DNA from: Streptomyces coryli
Lineage (GTDB): Bacteria > Actinomycetota > Actinomycetes > Streptomycetales > Streptomycetaceae
Length of the DNA stretch: 51,087 bases
Reading direction: 5' to 3'
Assembly: GCF_011044975.1 (NCBI RefSeq)
Contig: NZ_JAAKZV010000029.1
Coordinates: forward strand, 1-51,087
Part shown: positions 26,497-34,719 of the stretch, in pieces
Layout: the number at the start of each line of letters is the position of its first letter
Position numbering within the stretch: the stretch's first letter is position 1
Made by a program: the position numbers and the translations under genes
The notes under the pieces: generated by a model
What the model saw: only the letters and a program-made list of their open reading frames with translations
The model's database searches: none
Told to the model about the DNA's origin: nothing

Positions 26497-29400
26497 ATGA
26501 CGGGGACAATCGAGGCCGTACTTGCGCGAGTTGCCGCCACCGTGGCCGGCTCCGCGGCGAAGGCGGTGCTGCGGCCGAAGCGGCCGGGAGCCGGTCTGGT
26601 GACCGCTCCCGGCCGTGCCGCGTTACCGGGGCGGCAGGCGGCGCGGCTCGGGGAGAAAGAGCTGGGGCGGCTGGTCGACGACCTGGCGGGACGGCTGCGG
26701 CGAGCGTGTGCCGCCGGGCCGTACGCGGAGCTGCCGGAGGCGGAACGGCTGGCGGCGGTGGAGGCGGTGCGGGATGCCTTCCAGGGACTTGCGGGCCTCG
26801 ATGAGCTGATGGCGCTCGATCTGGATGCGGAGGCGCTGGCGTCGCGGGTGGGGCGGCCGGTGGCCGGGCTCAGTCCGGCGGCTGAGTCGCTGCGGGGCGA
26901 GCTGCTGGCGCTGTGCTGCCGGCATGCGGTGGAGATCGCCACCGCGCTGCCGTCGTTCGGGCCGCGCGCGGATGTGGAGTTGATCCGGCGGAGCGGGGAG
27001 GCGCAGCGCGCGCTGGAGGAGATCCGCGAGCGGCTGCCGGGGGACGGCGCGGGGGCAGGGCTTGCCTTCGAGCAACGCTACGCGGAGTACGTCGCGGAGA
27101 CGTACGCGCGAGTGGAGCTCTTCGGGCTGACGCTGGGCCGTACGAGCACGGACCTGGCCCTGGATACGGCTTACATCAGCCTCGCGGTGAGCGGGGCCGA
27201 GGCGGAACTGGGGCACCGGGAAGGGCCCCACGGCTTCGGACGGCCGGCGATCCGGGTGGAGGAGGCGCTGGCAGACGGACAACGGCTGTTGCTGCGCGGT
27301 CCGGCGGGGTCGGGCAAGAGCACGCTGATGCAGTGGCTCGCGGTGAACACGGCCCGGCGGCGCTTCGCCGGACGGCTGGCGGAGTGGAACCGCTGCGTGC
27401 CGTTCGTGCTGCGACTACGGGAGATCAACGCCAGAGGCGGCGAGCTGCCGATGCCGGAGGACTTCATGACGGCGGCCCGGGTGCCCATGGGTGGGGCCGC
27501 GCCGGACGGGTGGGCACAGGATCTGCTCGAGGCTGGCCGGGCGTTGGTGCTTATCGACGGCGTCGACGAGATTCCGGAGCGGATGCGCAAGCAGACGCGG
27601 GACTGGCTGAAGGGGCTGGTGACCGCCTTTCCCGGTGCACGTTACGTGGTCACCACCCGGCCGTCGGCGGTCCCGGAGGACTGGCTGGCGACGCTGGGCT
27701 TCGAAGCGCACTCGCTGCTGCCGATGGAGCGGGAGGGCGTGGCCGAATTCATCGCGCACTGGCATGCCGCGGCACAGTTGGAGTGCGAGGACGAGGCCCT
27801 GGCGCAGTACGAACAGAGCTTGAAGGAAGCCGTGACCACGCGCCGGGACCTGGGCCGGCTCGCCACAAATCCGCTGATGTGCGCACTGCTGTGCGCCCTG
27901 AACCGGGACCGCAGGATGTACCTGCCACGGGCCCGCATGGAGCTGTACGACGCGGCGCTGGACATGCTGCTGATCCGCCGGGACACGGAGCGTCAGGTCA
28001 GCGGGACCGAGGGGGTGGAGCTCGGGCGCAGCGAGCAGTTGCTGTTGCTCCGGCGGCTGGCGTACTGGCTGATCCGTAACGATCAGGACGAGGCGGAGCA
28101 ATCCGAGGCCGTGGAGATGGTCGCGGAGTGGCTGACCGCGATGCCGCAACTGGCGGGCTCCGCGGAACCGGAGAAGGTCTTCCGGCATCTGCTGATACGC
28201 AGCGGGCTGCTGCGCGAGCCGTCTCCGGGTGTCGTGGACTTCGTGCACCGTACCTTCAAGGACTACCTGGGCGCGGCGGCCGCGGTGGAGGCGCGGGACT
28301 TCGGCGTGCTCGTGCGACACGCGCATGACGACAAGTGGGACGACGTGGTGCGGATGGCCGTCGGGCATGCGCGGCCGGACGAGCGGGTGCGGGTGCTGCG
28401 AGGGCTGCTGCGGCGGGCGGACAAGGTGAAGCGGCATCGGCAGCGGCTGGTGCTGCTGGCGGCGGCGTGCTTGGAGTACGCGCTGGAGGTGGATCCGGCG
28501 GTGCGGGACGAGGTGGAACGGCGGACCAGGGAGCTGCTGCCGCCGTACAACCCGGAGGAGGCGGAAGAGCTCGCGAAGATCGGCCCGCTGGTACTGGAGC
28601 TGCTGCCCGATCCGGCTCAGCTTGATGAGTGGGCGGCTTCTGCGTGCGTTCGCTGTGCCGCGTCCATTGGCGGTGACGCCGCGTTGGCGTGGATCCGGCG
28701 AGTGCCGCTCGGGCCACGCGGCGTGGTGGAAGGCACCATCGGGGAGGCATGGCGCTCTTTCCCCGCCGCGGAGTACGCGGACGTTGTGCTGCTGAATACC
28801 TCGCAGGAAGAGTCCTGGGTCGCGGTGCACACGCGCGAACAGTTGGAACAGCTCCCGCGACTGCCGCATCACACCCGTCCCACCATCTACGGATGCCCGC
28901 TTGACCTGCCGGACGACCTGCACCTCCTGAGACATGTACGCACGCTCGGACTGTTCGGCACACCAGGTGTCAGTGACCTGCAGGCCTTCCGTCCCCTGCC
29001 CGAACTGCGGGAACTCGCTCTCCAAAACCTCGAGGAAATCGAGAGCTTGGAGCCGCTTCGTGGGTCGTCACTGGAAGCGCTGTACCTGTACGGCCTGCGC
29101 CGTGACCTCGACCTCTCACCCCTAGCCGATCTGCCCGAGCTGACGTCCTTCTGCATCGATACGCCGGTTCCCGGTGACAGCCTCGACGGATTGCCGCTGA
29201 ATCCGGGGCTCACGCAGCTTGGCCTGTACGAGCAGGCAGGTAACGCCGACCTCTCCGGGGTCGACCGCTGGCCGGGGCTTACCACCATGACTCTGAGCGG
29301 GCCACACCAGTACGATCAGATCCGGCTGCTCAGTCGCCTGCCCGAGCTCAAGTGGCTGAACCTGCGCGAGCAAGAGACTCCGGACCTACGCGCACTGACA

Positions 29401-29643
29401 CCCTGTCAGCATCTCGAGACTCTGATCGCGATTGACGTTCAGGAAGTGCTGTATCTGGAAGCCCTGCGGGACATGCCGAATCTCACGTTCGTAAGTCTCG
29501 GGGGACCCACCCCCTTGGACCTATCCCCGCTCGCTGACCTGGATCACCTCACCATCTCGGTCGGCCGCAAAACCCCCTTTACCGGCGCCGACCGCATCCC
29601 CCGGGAGCGGTTCACCCTGCCGGCCAGGCGCCCGGCAGGGTGA
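26497..29643 (+). CDS. NACHT-domain NTPase with leucine-rich repeats (NLR-like, defence candidate)
   Basis: 1048 residues. Residues 1-~230 are helical, resembling a NACHT N-terminal helical (NNH) domain. The NACHT ATPase has Walker A GPAGSGKST (268-276), Walker B ALVLIDGVDEIPE (from 349) and VVTTRPSA sensor. A helical winged region follows (RDLGRLATNPLMCALLCAL, VDFVHRTFKDYLGA). From ~796 to the end lie irregular leucine-rich repeats (VRTLGLFGTPGVSDLQAF, LRELALQNLEEIESLEPL). Bacterial NACHT proteins include antiphage NLR-like systems. There is a TTA leucine codon at 26623-26625 (codon 43). The C-terminal third is visibly less GC-rich at third positions than the N-terminal part. No separate effector gene is adjacent. 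Confidence 0.93.
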   Translation: MTGTIEAVLARVAATVAGSAAKAVLRPKRPGAGLVTAPGRAALPGRQAARLGEKELGRLVDDLAGRLRRACAAGPYAELPEAERLAAVEAVRDAFQGLAGLDELMALDLDAEALASRVGRPVAGLSPAAESLRGELLALCCRHAVEIATALPSFGPRADVELIRRSGEAQRALEEIRERLPGDGAGAGLAFEQRYAEYVAETYARVELFGLTLGRTSTDLALDTAYISLAVSGAEAELGHREGPHGFGRPAIRVEEALADGQRLLLRGPAGSGKSTLMQWLAVNTARRRFAGRLAEWNRCVPFVLRLREINARGGELPMPEDFMTAARVPMGGAAPDGWAQDLLEAGRALVLIDGVDEIPERMRKQTRDWLKGLVTAFPGARYVVTTRPSAVPEDWLATLGFEAHSLLPMEREGVAEFIAHWHAAAQLECEDEALAQYEQSLKEAVTTRRDLGRLATNPLMCALLCALNRDRRMYLPRARMELYDAALDMLLIRRDTERQVSGTEGVELGRSEQLLLLRRLAYWLIRNDQDEAEQSEAVEMVAEWLTAMPQLAGSAEPEKVFRHLLIRSGLLREPSPGVVDFVHRTFKDYLGAAAAVEARDFGVLVRHAHDDKWDDVVRMAVGHARPDERVRVLRGLLRRADKVKRHRQRLVLLAAACLEYALEVDPAVRDEVERRTRELLPPYNPEEAEELAKIGPLVLELLPDPAQLDEWAASACVRCAASIGGDAALAWIRRVPLGPRGVVEGTIGEAWRSFPAAEYADVVLLNTSQEESWVAVHTREQLEQLPRLPHHTRPTIYGCPLDLPDDLHLLRHVRTLGLFGTPGVSDLQAFRPLPELRELALQNLEEIESLEPLRGSSLEALYLYGLRRDLDLSPLADLPELTSFCIDTPVPGDSLDGLPLNPGLTQLGLYEQAGNADLSGVDRWPGLTTMTLSGPHQYDQIRLLSRLPELKWLNLREQETPDLRALTPCQHLETLIAIDVQEVLYLEALRDMPNLTFVSLGGPTPLDLSPLADLDHLTISVGRKTPFTGADRIPRERFTLPARRPAG

Positions 29644-29647
29644 ACCG
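29608..29647. terminator. Perfect 16-bp bidirectional terminator
   Basis: CGGTTCACCCTGCCGG (29608-29623) and its exact complement CCGGCAGGGTGAACCG (29632-29647) flank an 8-nt loop. The TGA of the NACHT gene (29641-29643) is inside the right arm, and the convergent amidohydrolase stop is at 29656. It insulates the two transcripts. Confidence 0.88.
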
Positions 29648-29655
29648 CCGCCTGT

Positions 29656-30897
29656 TCACCAGACGCGCACCTTCCCGCCCGGCGCGAAGACCGGGCTCGT
29701 GGCGTCCGCCGGCGGGGTCTCCAATGGCACCGCCAATTCCTCGTACGTAGGGCCGGACTTGGCCGCGATCCCGTCCAGATACGCCAAGTCGAAGCCGTAC
29801 ACCCGAGCCGCATTCCCCGCCGCCATCGCGCGCAGCTCATTGCGCGGGACGTCCGCATACGCGATCCGCAGGCCCTCCCGCGAATACGGGTACGTCCCCT
29901 CGTCATGCGGATAGTCACTGCCCCACATGATCTTGTCGATCCCGATCCGATCCCGCAGCGGCACCTCATGCGGCCGCATGAAGCTGGCCCCCACGAAGCA
30001 GTTCTCCCGCCACACCTCCGAAGGCGGGTTCCCCATCATCGCCGCCAGCCCCGCGCCGAATTTCGACTCCGCCGTCGAAGCCTTTGACGCCGCCGCGACC
30101 AGCCGCGAGTGGTAGTAGTCCAGCATGTCCAGGACACCCGGTATCCACCCCGAGCCCTGCTCGGTCAGCACCAGCTTCAGCTCGGGATGCTTCCGGAAGA
30201 CGCCGCCGAAGATCAGGTGCCACAGCGCCCGGTGCGAGAACCACGTCGTCTCCACCATGAACACCGCCCGAGCCGCAGGCTCAGTCGCGTCCAGCGGCGG
30301 TGACGCCGACCCCGCGTGGTGGTTCACCGGCACGCCCAGCTCCGCGCACACCGCCCACAGCGGGTCGTACGCAGACGAGTACAGCTCCGGCAGCCCGGAA
30401 CCCGGCGGCGTCCCCGGCAGCAGGATGCCGCCCGTCAGGCCCGCCTCCTTCGCCCAGCGGACTTCCTTTACCGCCTCCTCCACGTCGTTCAGCAGGATCT
30501 GCGCCACCCCGGCCCGACGCCCCGGCGCCGCCGCGCAGAAGTCCGCCAGCCAGCGATTGTGCGCTCGCAGCCCGGCCCACCGCTGCGCGAATTCCTCCCG
30601 CGTCGGCGCCGGCGCCATCAGCGACGCGCTAGGAAAGAACGGCGGGATCGTATTCGGGAAGACCACTTCCGCGACGATCCCGTCCTCCTCCAGCTCCGCC
30701 AGCCGCCGCGCCGAGTTCCAGTTCTTGTCGGCCGTGTCGGCGAGCAGATCCTCGTACGGATTCACATACGTCGCCGCCCATGCGTCGAAGGCGGCGTGGT
30801 GCTTCGACTCCAAGTACGGCTTGTAGTCCAGCAGATCGGCGCCCGCGTGGCAGTCCGCCGAGATCACGGTGCAGCGGTCCGTAGCAGCGATGGTCAT
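29656..30897 (-). CDS. Amidohydrolase-2 family (ACMSD-like) metal-dependent hydrolase 1
   Basis: 413 residues. TIM-barrel amidohydrolase-2 type: N-terminal VISADCHAGADLLDYKPYL, central GVPVNHHAGSASPP, HPELKLVLTEQGSGWIPGVL, and C-terminal IMWGSDYPHDEGTYPYSREG with the metal Asp. This family includes decarboxylases of the ACMSD group and hydrolases acting on C-C or C-N bonds. The start overlaps the stop of the second amidohydrolase by 4 nt. Last gene of the four-gene operon driven from near 33900. Confidence 0.9.
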   Translation of the reverse strand: MTIAATDRCTVISADCHAGADLLDYKPYLESKHHAAFDAWAATYVNPYEDLLADTADKNWNSARRLAELEEDGIVAEVVFPNTIPPFFPSASLMAPAPTREEFAQRWAGLRAHNRWLADFCAAAPGRRAGVAQILLNDVEEAVKEVRWAKEAGLTGGILLPGTPPGSGLPELYSSAYDPLWAVCAELGVPVNHHAGSASPPLDATEPAARAVFMVETTWFSHRALWHLIFGGVFRKHPELKLVLTEQGSGWIPGVLDMLDYYHSRLVAAASKASTAESKFGAGLAAMMGNPPSEVWRENCFVGASFMRPHEVPLRDRIGIDKIMWGSDYPHDEGTYPYSREGLRIAYADVPRNELRAMAAGNAARVYGFDLAYLDGIAAKSGPTYEELAVPLETPPADATSPVFAPGGKVRVW

Positions 30898-32177
30898 GAT
30901 CCCACCCCCATGAACGGGAAGTCGAAGCCCGTCAGCCAGTGCCGGTTCGTCTCCCGCGCCCGGCGCCAGGACTCCTCCACCGGTGCCTGGTTCTCCGGCT
31001 GGCCCAGGTCGGCCGGCGTCGGGCCGATCCTGCGCGCCACCGGCGCCAGCGCCGCCGTGTCGAAGCCGAAGACCTCCGCCGCCGACTCGCCCAGCATCCG
31101 CCGGGTCTCTCCCACCGGGATGTCGTGGAAGGTCTTACGGAGCCAGTTCCGCGTGTCCGGCCAGGTGCCCTCCGGGTGCGGGAAGTCCGAGCCCCACAGG
31201 ATGTTGTCGACGCCGATCTCGTAGCGCTGCGCCAGCTCGCGGCGCTTCGTATTCGTCGCGCACACGAACACATTCCGGTCGAGGTACTCGTGCGGCGGGC
31301 GCTTCAGCTCCGCGAAGGGTGAGAGCTTCTTGCCGCCGTGCGCGCCCAGGTACAGGCGGTCCATGAACCACAGCAGGTTCGGCAGCCACCAGCAGCCCGA
31401 CTCCGCGACCCCGAAGCGCAGCCCGGGGTGCCGCTCGAAGACCCCCGACCACAGCAGGAACCACAGCGGCCGCGCCGGCCACCACGTCACCTCCGATACG
31501 TAGATGCCCAGGTGGTCGCCGTACTCGTGCCGCGGCGCCGCGCCCGAGTGCGTGATCACCGGCATCCGGCACTCGGCCGCCGCCGCCCACACCGGGTCGT
31601 AACGGCGGTCGTGGTACGGCTCCTTGTCCACCCACATGGCCGGGATCATGAGCGCGCCGAGGCCGCTCTCCTTCGCACGGTGGATCTCCGCGACCACGGC
31701 CTTCGGGTCGGCGGTGATCGGCAGCAGGGCCACGCCGCAGTGCCGCTCGGGGTTCTGCGACACGAACTCCGCCAGCCAGCGGTTGTGCGCCTGCGCGCCC
31801 GCCATGCCGAGTTCGGGGTCGTGGTCGCCGGACAGGCCGAGGCCGACGCCGAAGGGGGCGGCGGTCTGGCTGTCGACGGCGTCCGCGTCGGGGAAGACCA
31901 CCTCCGCCGCGACGCCGTCGCCGTCGAGTTCCTTCAGCCGCTGGGCGGCGTCCCAACCGCCGCGCAGGCCTTCTTCGTTGTCGCTGAACCACTTCTCGGC
32001 GAAGGCTTCGTTGCGGATGCCGAGCTTCGTCATCTCCGCGCGCCGGGCGTCGCGCCCGGCCAGGAATTCGTCGAAGTCGCGGTGGAAGCGGCTGTCCAGA
32101 TACGGGCGGTATTCCTCCGTGGGCAGCCCGGCGTGGCAGTCGGAGGAGATGATCAGGTACGGGTCGCTCACGCTCAT
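30894..32177 (-). CDS. Amidohydrolase-2 family (ACMSD-like) metal-dependent hydrolase 2
   Basis: 427 residues, a clear paralogue of its downstream neighbour: LIISSDCHAGLPTEEYRPYL at the N-terminus, PVITHSGAAPRHEYGD mid-chain, HPGLRFGVAESGCWWLPNLL, and ILWGSDFPHPEGTWPDTRNW. ATG 32177 is favoured over GTG 32183 because AGGAG lies 8 nt upstream of it. Tandem paralogues of this type often act on related intermediates or form heteromers. Four-base coupling with gene 1 indicates co-regulation. Confidence 0.9.
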   Translation of the reverse strand: MSVSDPYLIISSDCHAGLPTEEYRPYLDSRFHRDFDEFLAGRDARRAEMTKLGIRNEAFAEKWFSDNEEGLRGGWDAAQRLKELDGDGVAAEVVFPDADAVDSQTAAPFGVGLGLSGDHDPELGMAGAQAHNRWLAEFVSQNPERHCGVALLPITADPKAVVAEIHRAKESGLGALMIPAMWVDKEPYHDRRYDPVWAAAAECRMPVITHSGAAPRHEYGDHLGIYVSEVTWWPARPLWFLLWSGVFERHPGLRFGVAESGCWWLPNLLWFMDRLYLGAHGGKKLSPFAELKRPPHEYLDRNVFVCATNTKRRELAQRYEIGVDNILWGSDFPHPEGTWPDTRNWLRKTFHDIPVGETRRMLGESAAEVFGFDTAALAPVARRIGPTPADLGQPENQAPVEESWRRARETNRHWLTGFDFPFMGVGS

Positions 32178-32195
32178 GTGCACGCTCCTAATCGC

Positions 32196-33077
32196 CTAAT
32201 CGAGAATGAAGCTCTCCAAGTAGCCCGGGTTCGCCCGGTCGAGCATCGACTGCGAGCGCGCCCGGATCTGCGCGTCGCTGCGCTCGCTGGCCGGCAGCAT
32301 CCAGAAGCGGTCCGCCCGGATGCCGTCCGCGACCTCGGCGGCGACGTCCTCCACCGGCGTGAACTCGACCTCTTGCCCGGCGTCGCGCATCGCCGCCTCC
32401 CATTCGTCGAGGCGCCGGTACGGGGTCTTGCGCGGCCGCGTCTTGGCGTACCGGTCGGGGCGGTTGCGATGCGATTCCCACAGGCCCGTACGCAGCATGT
32501 GCGGGCCGGGGAACAGCACCGACGCGCCGACCGGCGCGCCCTCCGCCCGCAGGTGCGCGTACAGCGACTCGGTCATCGTCACCACCGCCGACTTCGTCAC
32601 CGCGTACACGGACGCGGTCGGCAGCGGCGCGATCCCGCCGTCCCCGGATGACGTGTTGACCACATGGCCGGGCTCGCCGCCGTCCAGCATCCGCGGCACG
32701 AAGGCCTGGATGCCGTGGAAGACGCCCCAGATGTTGACCGCGAAGGCCCACTCCCAGTCCTTCGGGTCGTGCTGCCACATCCGGCCCTCGGCGCCGGAGC
32801 CGACGCCCGCGTTGTTGCACAGCACGTGCACGCCGCCGAAGGCGTCGTACGCGGCCTGGGCGAGGGCCTCGACGTCGTCGCGTACGGAGACGTCGCAGAC
32901 CCGCGGCAGCACCTTGGCGCCGTTGTCGATCTCGGCCGCCGCCTTGGCCAGCGCCGACTCCTCCACGTCCGCCATCACCACCCGCAGCCCCTCGGCCGCG
33001 AAGCGCTTCGCCATGGCGAGCCCGATGCCGCTCGCGGCGCCGGTGACGACCGCCGTCTGTCCCGCTCGCAGCTCCAT
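32196..33077 (-). CDS. SDR-family oxidoreductase
   Basis: 293 residues, classical SDR. Cofactor loop TGAASGIG, acidic ADVEES after strand 2 (favouring NAD over NADP), CNNAGVG, Ser in VNTSSGDGGI and catalytic YAVTK are all present. The C-terminal extension beyond residue 240 is longer than in FabG. Start codon overlaps the stop of the acetoacetate-decarboxylase-like gene by one base (TGATG). Probably oxidises or reduces a pathway alcohol/ketone. Confidence 0.92.
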   Translation of the reverse strand: MELRAGQTAVVTGAASGIGLAMAKRFAAEGLRVVMADVEESALAKAAAEIDNGAKVLPRVCDVSVRDDVEALAQAAYDAFGGVHVLCNNAGVGSGAEGRMWQHDPKDWEWAFAVNIWGVFHGIQAFVPRMLDGGEPGHVVNTSSGDGGIAPLPTASVYAVTKSAVVTMTESLYAHLRAEGAPVGASVLFPGPHMLRTGLWESHRNRPDRYAKTRPRKTPYRRLDEWEAAMRDAGQEVEFTPVEDVAAEVADGIRADRFWMLPASERSDAQIRARSQSMLDRANPGYLESFILD

Positions 33078-33874
33078 CAGACGGTCCCTTCCGGCGGGCC
33101 GTCGTGCGCCTGCTGCGGATCGTCATAGCGCTGGTGCAGATACGGCGCGAACGCCTGCGCGCTCAGCCGCTCGACGACCTTGCCGCGCTGGTCGGTGGTC
33201 TTCTCGCCGATGGTGATCTCCAGCAGCCTGCGCACCGGCAGATCCGCTACGGGGTCGTAGGCCGACTCGCGCAGCACCACCTCGCCGTCGATGGCCTCCA
33301 GCTTGCGGACCTTCTCCTGGCGGGTGCAGTGCACCAGCACGGGGTCGGCGTCGAAGCCGCTGCCGTCGACGGCCGGCAGGAACTTCACGTAGAAGTCGGT
33401 CTTCTCGGCGGGCGCGGGCGGCTCCAGCGGTCCGGTGACGTTCCCGCGCACCTCGACGAAGGCGATGCCGTGCCGCTCCAGCCGGGCCGCGACGGCGTTC
33501 CCGTCCCGCGTCACCACGACCTCGCCGAGCTTCTTCGGCTCGCCGAAGACCTCGCGGCCGCCGATCAGCGCCCGCTCGTGGGTCATCGGCATGACCAGCG
33601 GATACCAGCCGGCCCTGTCCCCGTGCTGCGCCGCCACCGCGAACGACCCGGCGCCCAGCGGATATCCGGGCAGATCCACCTTGCTGATGTTCACGCGAAC
33701 CAGGGGCCGCTCCCCCGGCTTCAGCGGCGGCGGCAGGACGGCCGCGACCGCGTCGGCGTCGGACTCCCAGACGGCCACGACGCCCGTGGACCAGATGTCG
33801 GGCAGTTTGGCGCTGCCCTCCCGCGCCGCCTTGATCTCGGCCTCGCTGCGCGGGCCGTACCGTACGCGTGCCAT
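33077..33874 (-). CDS. Acetoacetate decarboxylase-family protein
   Basis: 265 residues. The family active-site segment GEPKKLGEV contains Lys114/Lys115, one of which forms the Schiff base in acetoacetate decarboxylase. Other conserved pieces are YPLVMPMTHERALIGGRE and VDLPGYPLGAGSFAVAA. Actual substrate may differ, as many family members are aldolase-dehydratases. ATG 33874 has a GAAGG site 9 nt upstream. First gene of the four-gene operon, divergent from TetR across the dyad at 33909. Confidence 0.9.
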   Translation of the reverse strand: MARVRYGPRSEAEIKAAREGSAKLPDIWSTGVVAVWESDADAVAAVLPPPLKPGERPLVRVNISKVDLPGYPLGAGSFAVAAQHGDRAGWYPLVMPMTHERALIGGREVFGEPKKLGEVVVTRDGNAVAARLERHGIAFVEVRGNVTGPLEPPAPAEKTDFYVKFLPAVDGSGFDADPVLVHCTRQEKVRKLEAIDGEVVLRESAYDPVADLPVRRLLEITIGEKTTDQRGKVVERLSAQAFAPYLHQRYDDPQQAHDGPPEGTV

Positions 33875-33908
33875 GTACTTCACCCTTCGCCGGTCTTCCC
33901 TTTGGGCC

Positions 33909-33923
33909 TGTAACACCGTTACA
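33909..33923. promoter_or_regulatory. Operator-like dyad TGTAACACCGTTACA
   Basis: Perfect 6-bp inverted repeat (TGTAAC/GTTACA) with 3-bp centre in the 58-nt gap between the divergent decarboxylase-family gene and tetR. Typical of TetR-family operators; one bound dimer pair could shut both promoters. Confidence 0.65.
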
Positions 33924-33932
33924 ACGGAACGC

Positions 33933-34559
33933 GTGAAAGGTGAACACCCACGGCTCAACCGGGACCTCGTACTGGACACGGCCGCCGAACTCGTCAAGCA
34001 GCAGGGCGTCGAGGCGCTCACGATGCGCAAGCTCGCGGCCGAGCTGGGGACGGCGGTCACGTCGATCTATTGGCATGTCGGCAACCGCGAGTCGCTGCTG
34101 ACCGAGCTCGTGGCCCGTACGGTCGCCGAGCTCGGCGAGATCCGGCCGCGAGGGCGGACGCCGCGGGACCGGATCGTCTCCCTCGCCCGCACCCTGCGCC
34201 GCGAGCTGCGCGCGCATCCGCACCTGGTCGCGCTGGTGCACGAACGCGGGCGCACGGAGCAGATGTTCCAGCCGGTGGCGCAGGCGCTGGTGCACGAGGT
34301 GCACGCGGCGGGGCTGCGCGGGGCGCGGGCCGCGCAGGCGGTGCGGGCGGTGCAGTTCCAGGTCGTCGGCTTCGTGGTGCTGGAGCGCTACCGCGAGCGG
34401 GCGCCGGTCCAGCGGCCGGGCGAGCAGGAGCTGTGGGACGCCGATACGGCCGGCCAGGACCCGGCGCTGGCGCGGGCACTGGCCGCGGAGGTGGACGTGG
34501 ACCGGCTGTTCGCGGCGTCGGCACGAGCGCTGGTGGACGGGCTGCTGGGCCCCGCGTAA
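33933..34559 (+). CDS. TetR-family transcriptional regulator
   Basis: 208 residues from GTG 33933 (VKGEHPRLNRDLVLDTAAEL). The HTH is residues ~14-55: KQQGVEALTMRKLAAELG and TSIYWHVGNRESLLTELV. The variable ligand domain follows, resembling the TetR_C group. Divergent from the amidohydrolase/SDR/decarboxylase operon, so it is the likely local repressor released by a pathway metabolite. Confidence 0.9.
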   Translation: MKGEHPRLNRDLVLDTAAELVKQQGVEALTMRKLAAELGTAVTSIYWHVGNRESLLTELVARTVAELGEIRPRGRTPRDRIVSLARTLRRELRAHPHLVALVHERGRTEQMFQPVAQALVHEVHAAGLRGARAAQAVRAVQFQVVGFVVLERYRERAPVQRPGEQELWDADTAGQDPALARALAAEVDVDRLFAASARALVDGLLGPA

Positions 34560-34644
34560 AGCAGTGGTGCGGGCGCGGCGGGCGCACCTACCGTGGACGT
34601 ACGCGGGGGCGGCTCCGCGGCGTGCTTCCTTCTTCATCCTTTAA

Positions 34645-34715
34645 ATGAATCCGTAGCGCGCCCACTTCCCGCCCCCGCGCTCGCTTTCCAACGGGGAGTC
34701 ACCAGGGGGATTCAT
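34645..34715 (+). promoter_or_regulatory. Possible RBS-occluding stem in the RING-protein leader
   Basis: ATGAATCC (34645-34652) is exactly complementary to GGATTCAT (34708-34715), which overlaps the AGGGGG ribosome site (34704-34709) and ends 4 nt before the ATG at 34720. The left arm lies in an AT-rich patch (CCTTTAAATGAAT) unusual for this genome, possibly part of the promoter. Confidence 0.35.
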
Positions 34716-34719
34716 CACC

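Noticed and set aside
24093-26942. 949-aa minus-strand open frame across the phospholipase region
   Set aside because: Antisense shadow of the Tat-signal phospholipase and part of the NACHT gene; composition is low-complexity Arg/Ala/His.
19359-29643. Biosynthetic or mobile gene cluster linking protease, HypX, phospholipase and NACHT
   Set aside because: Genes have different directions, separate promoters and unrelated functions; no integrase or boundary repeats mark an island.
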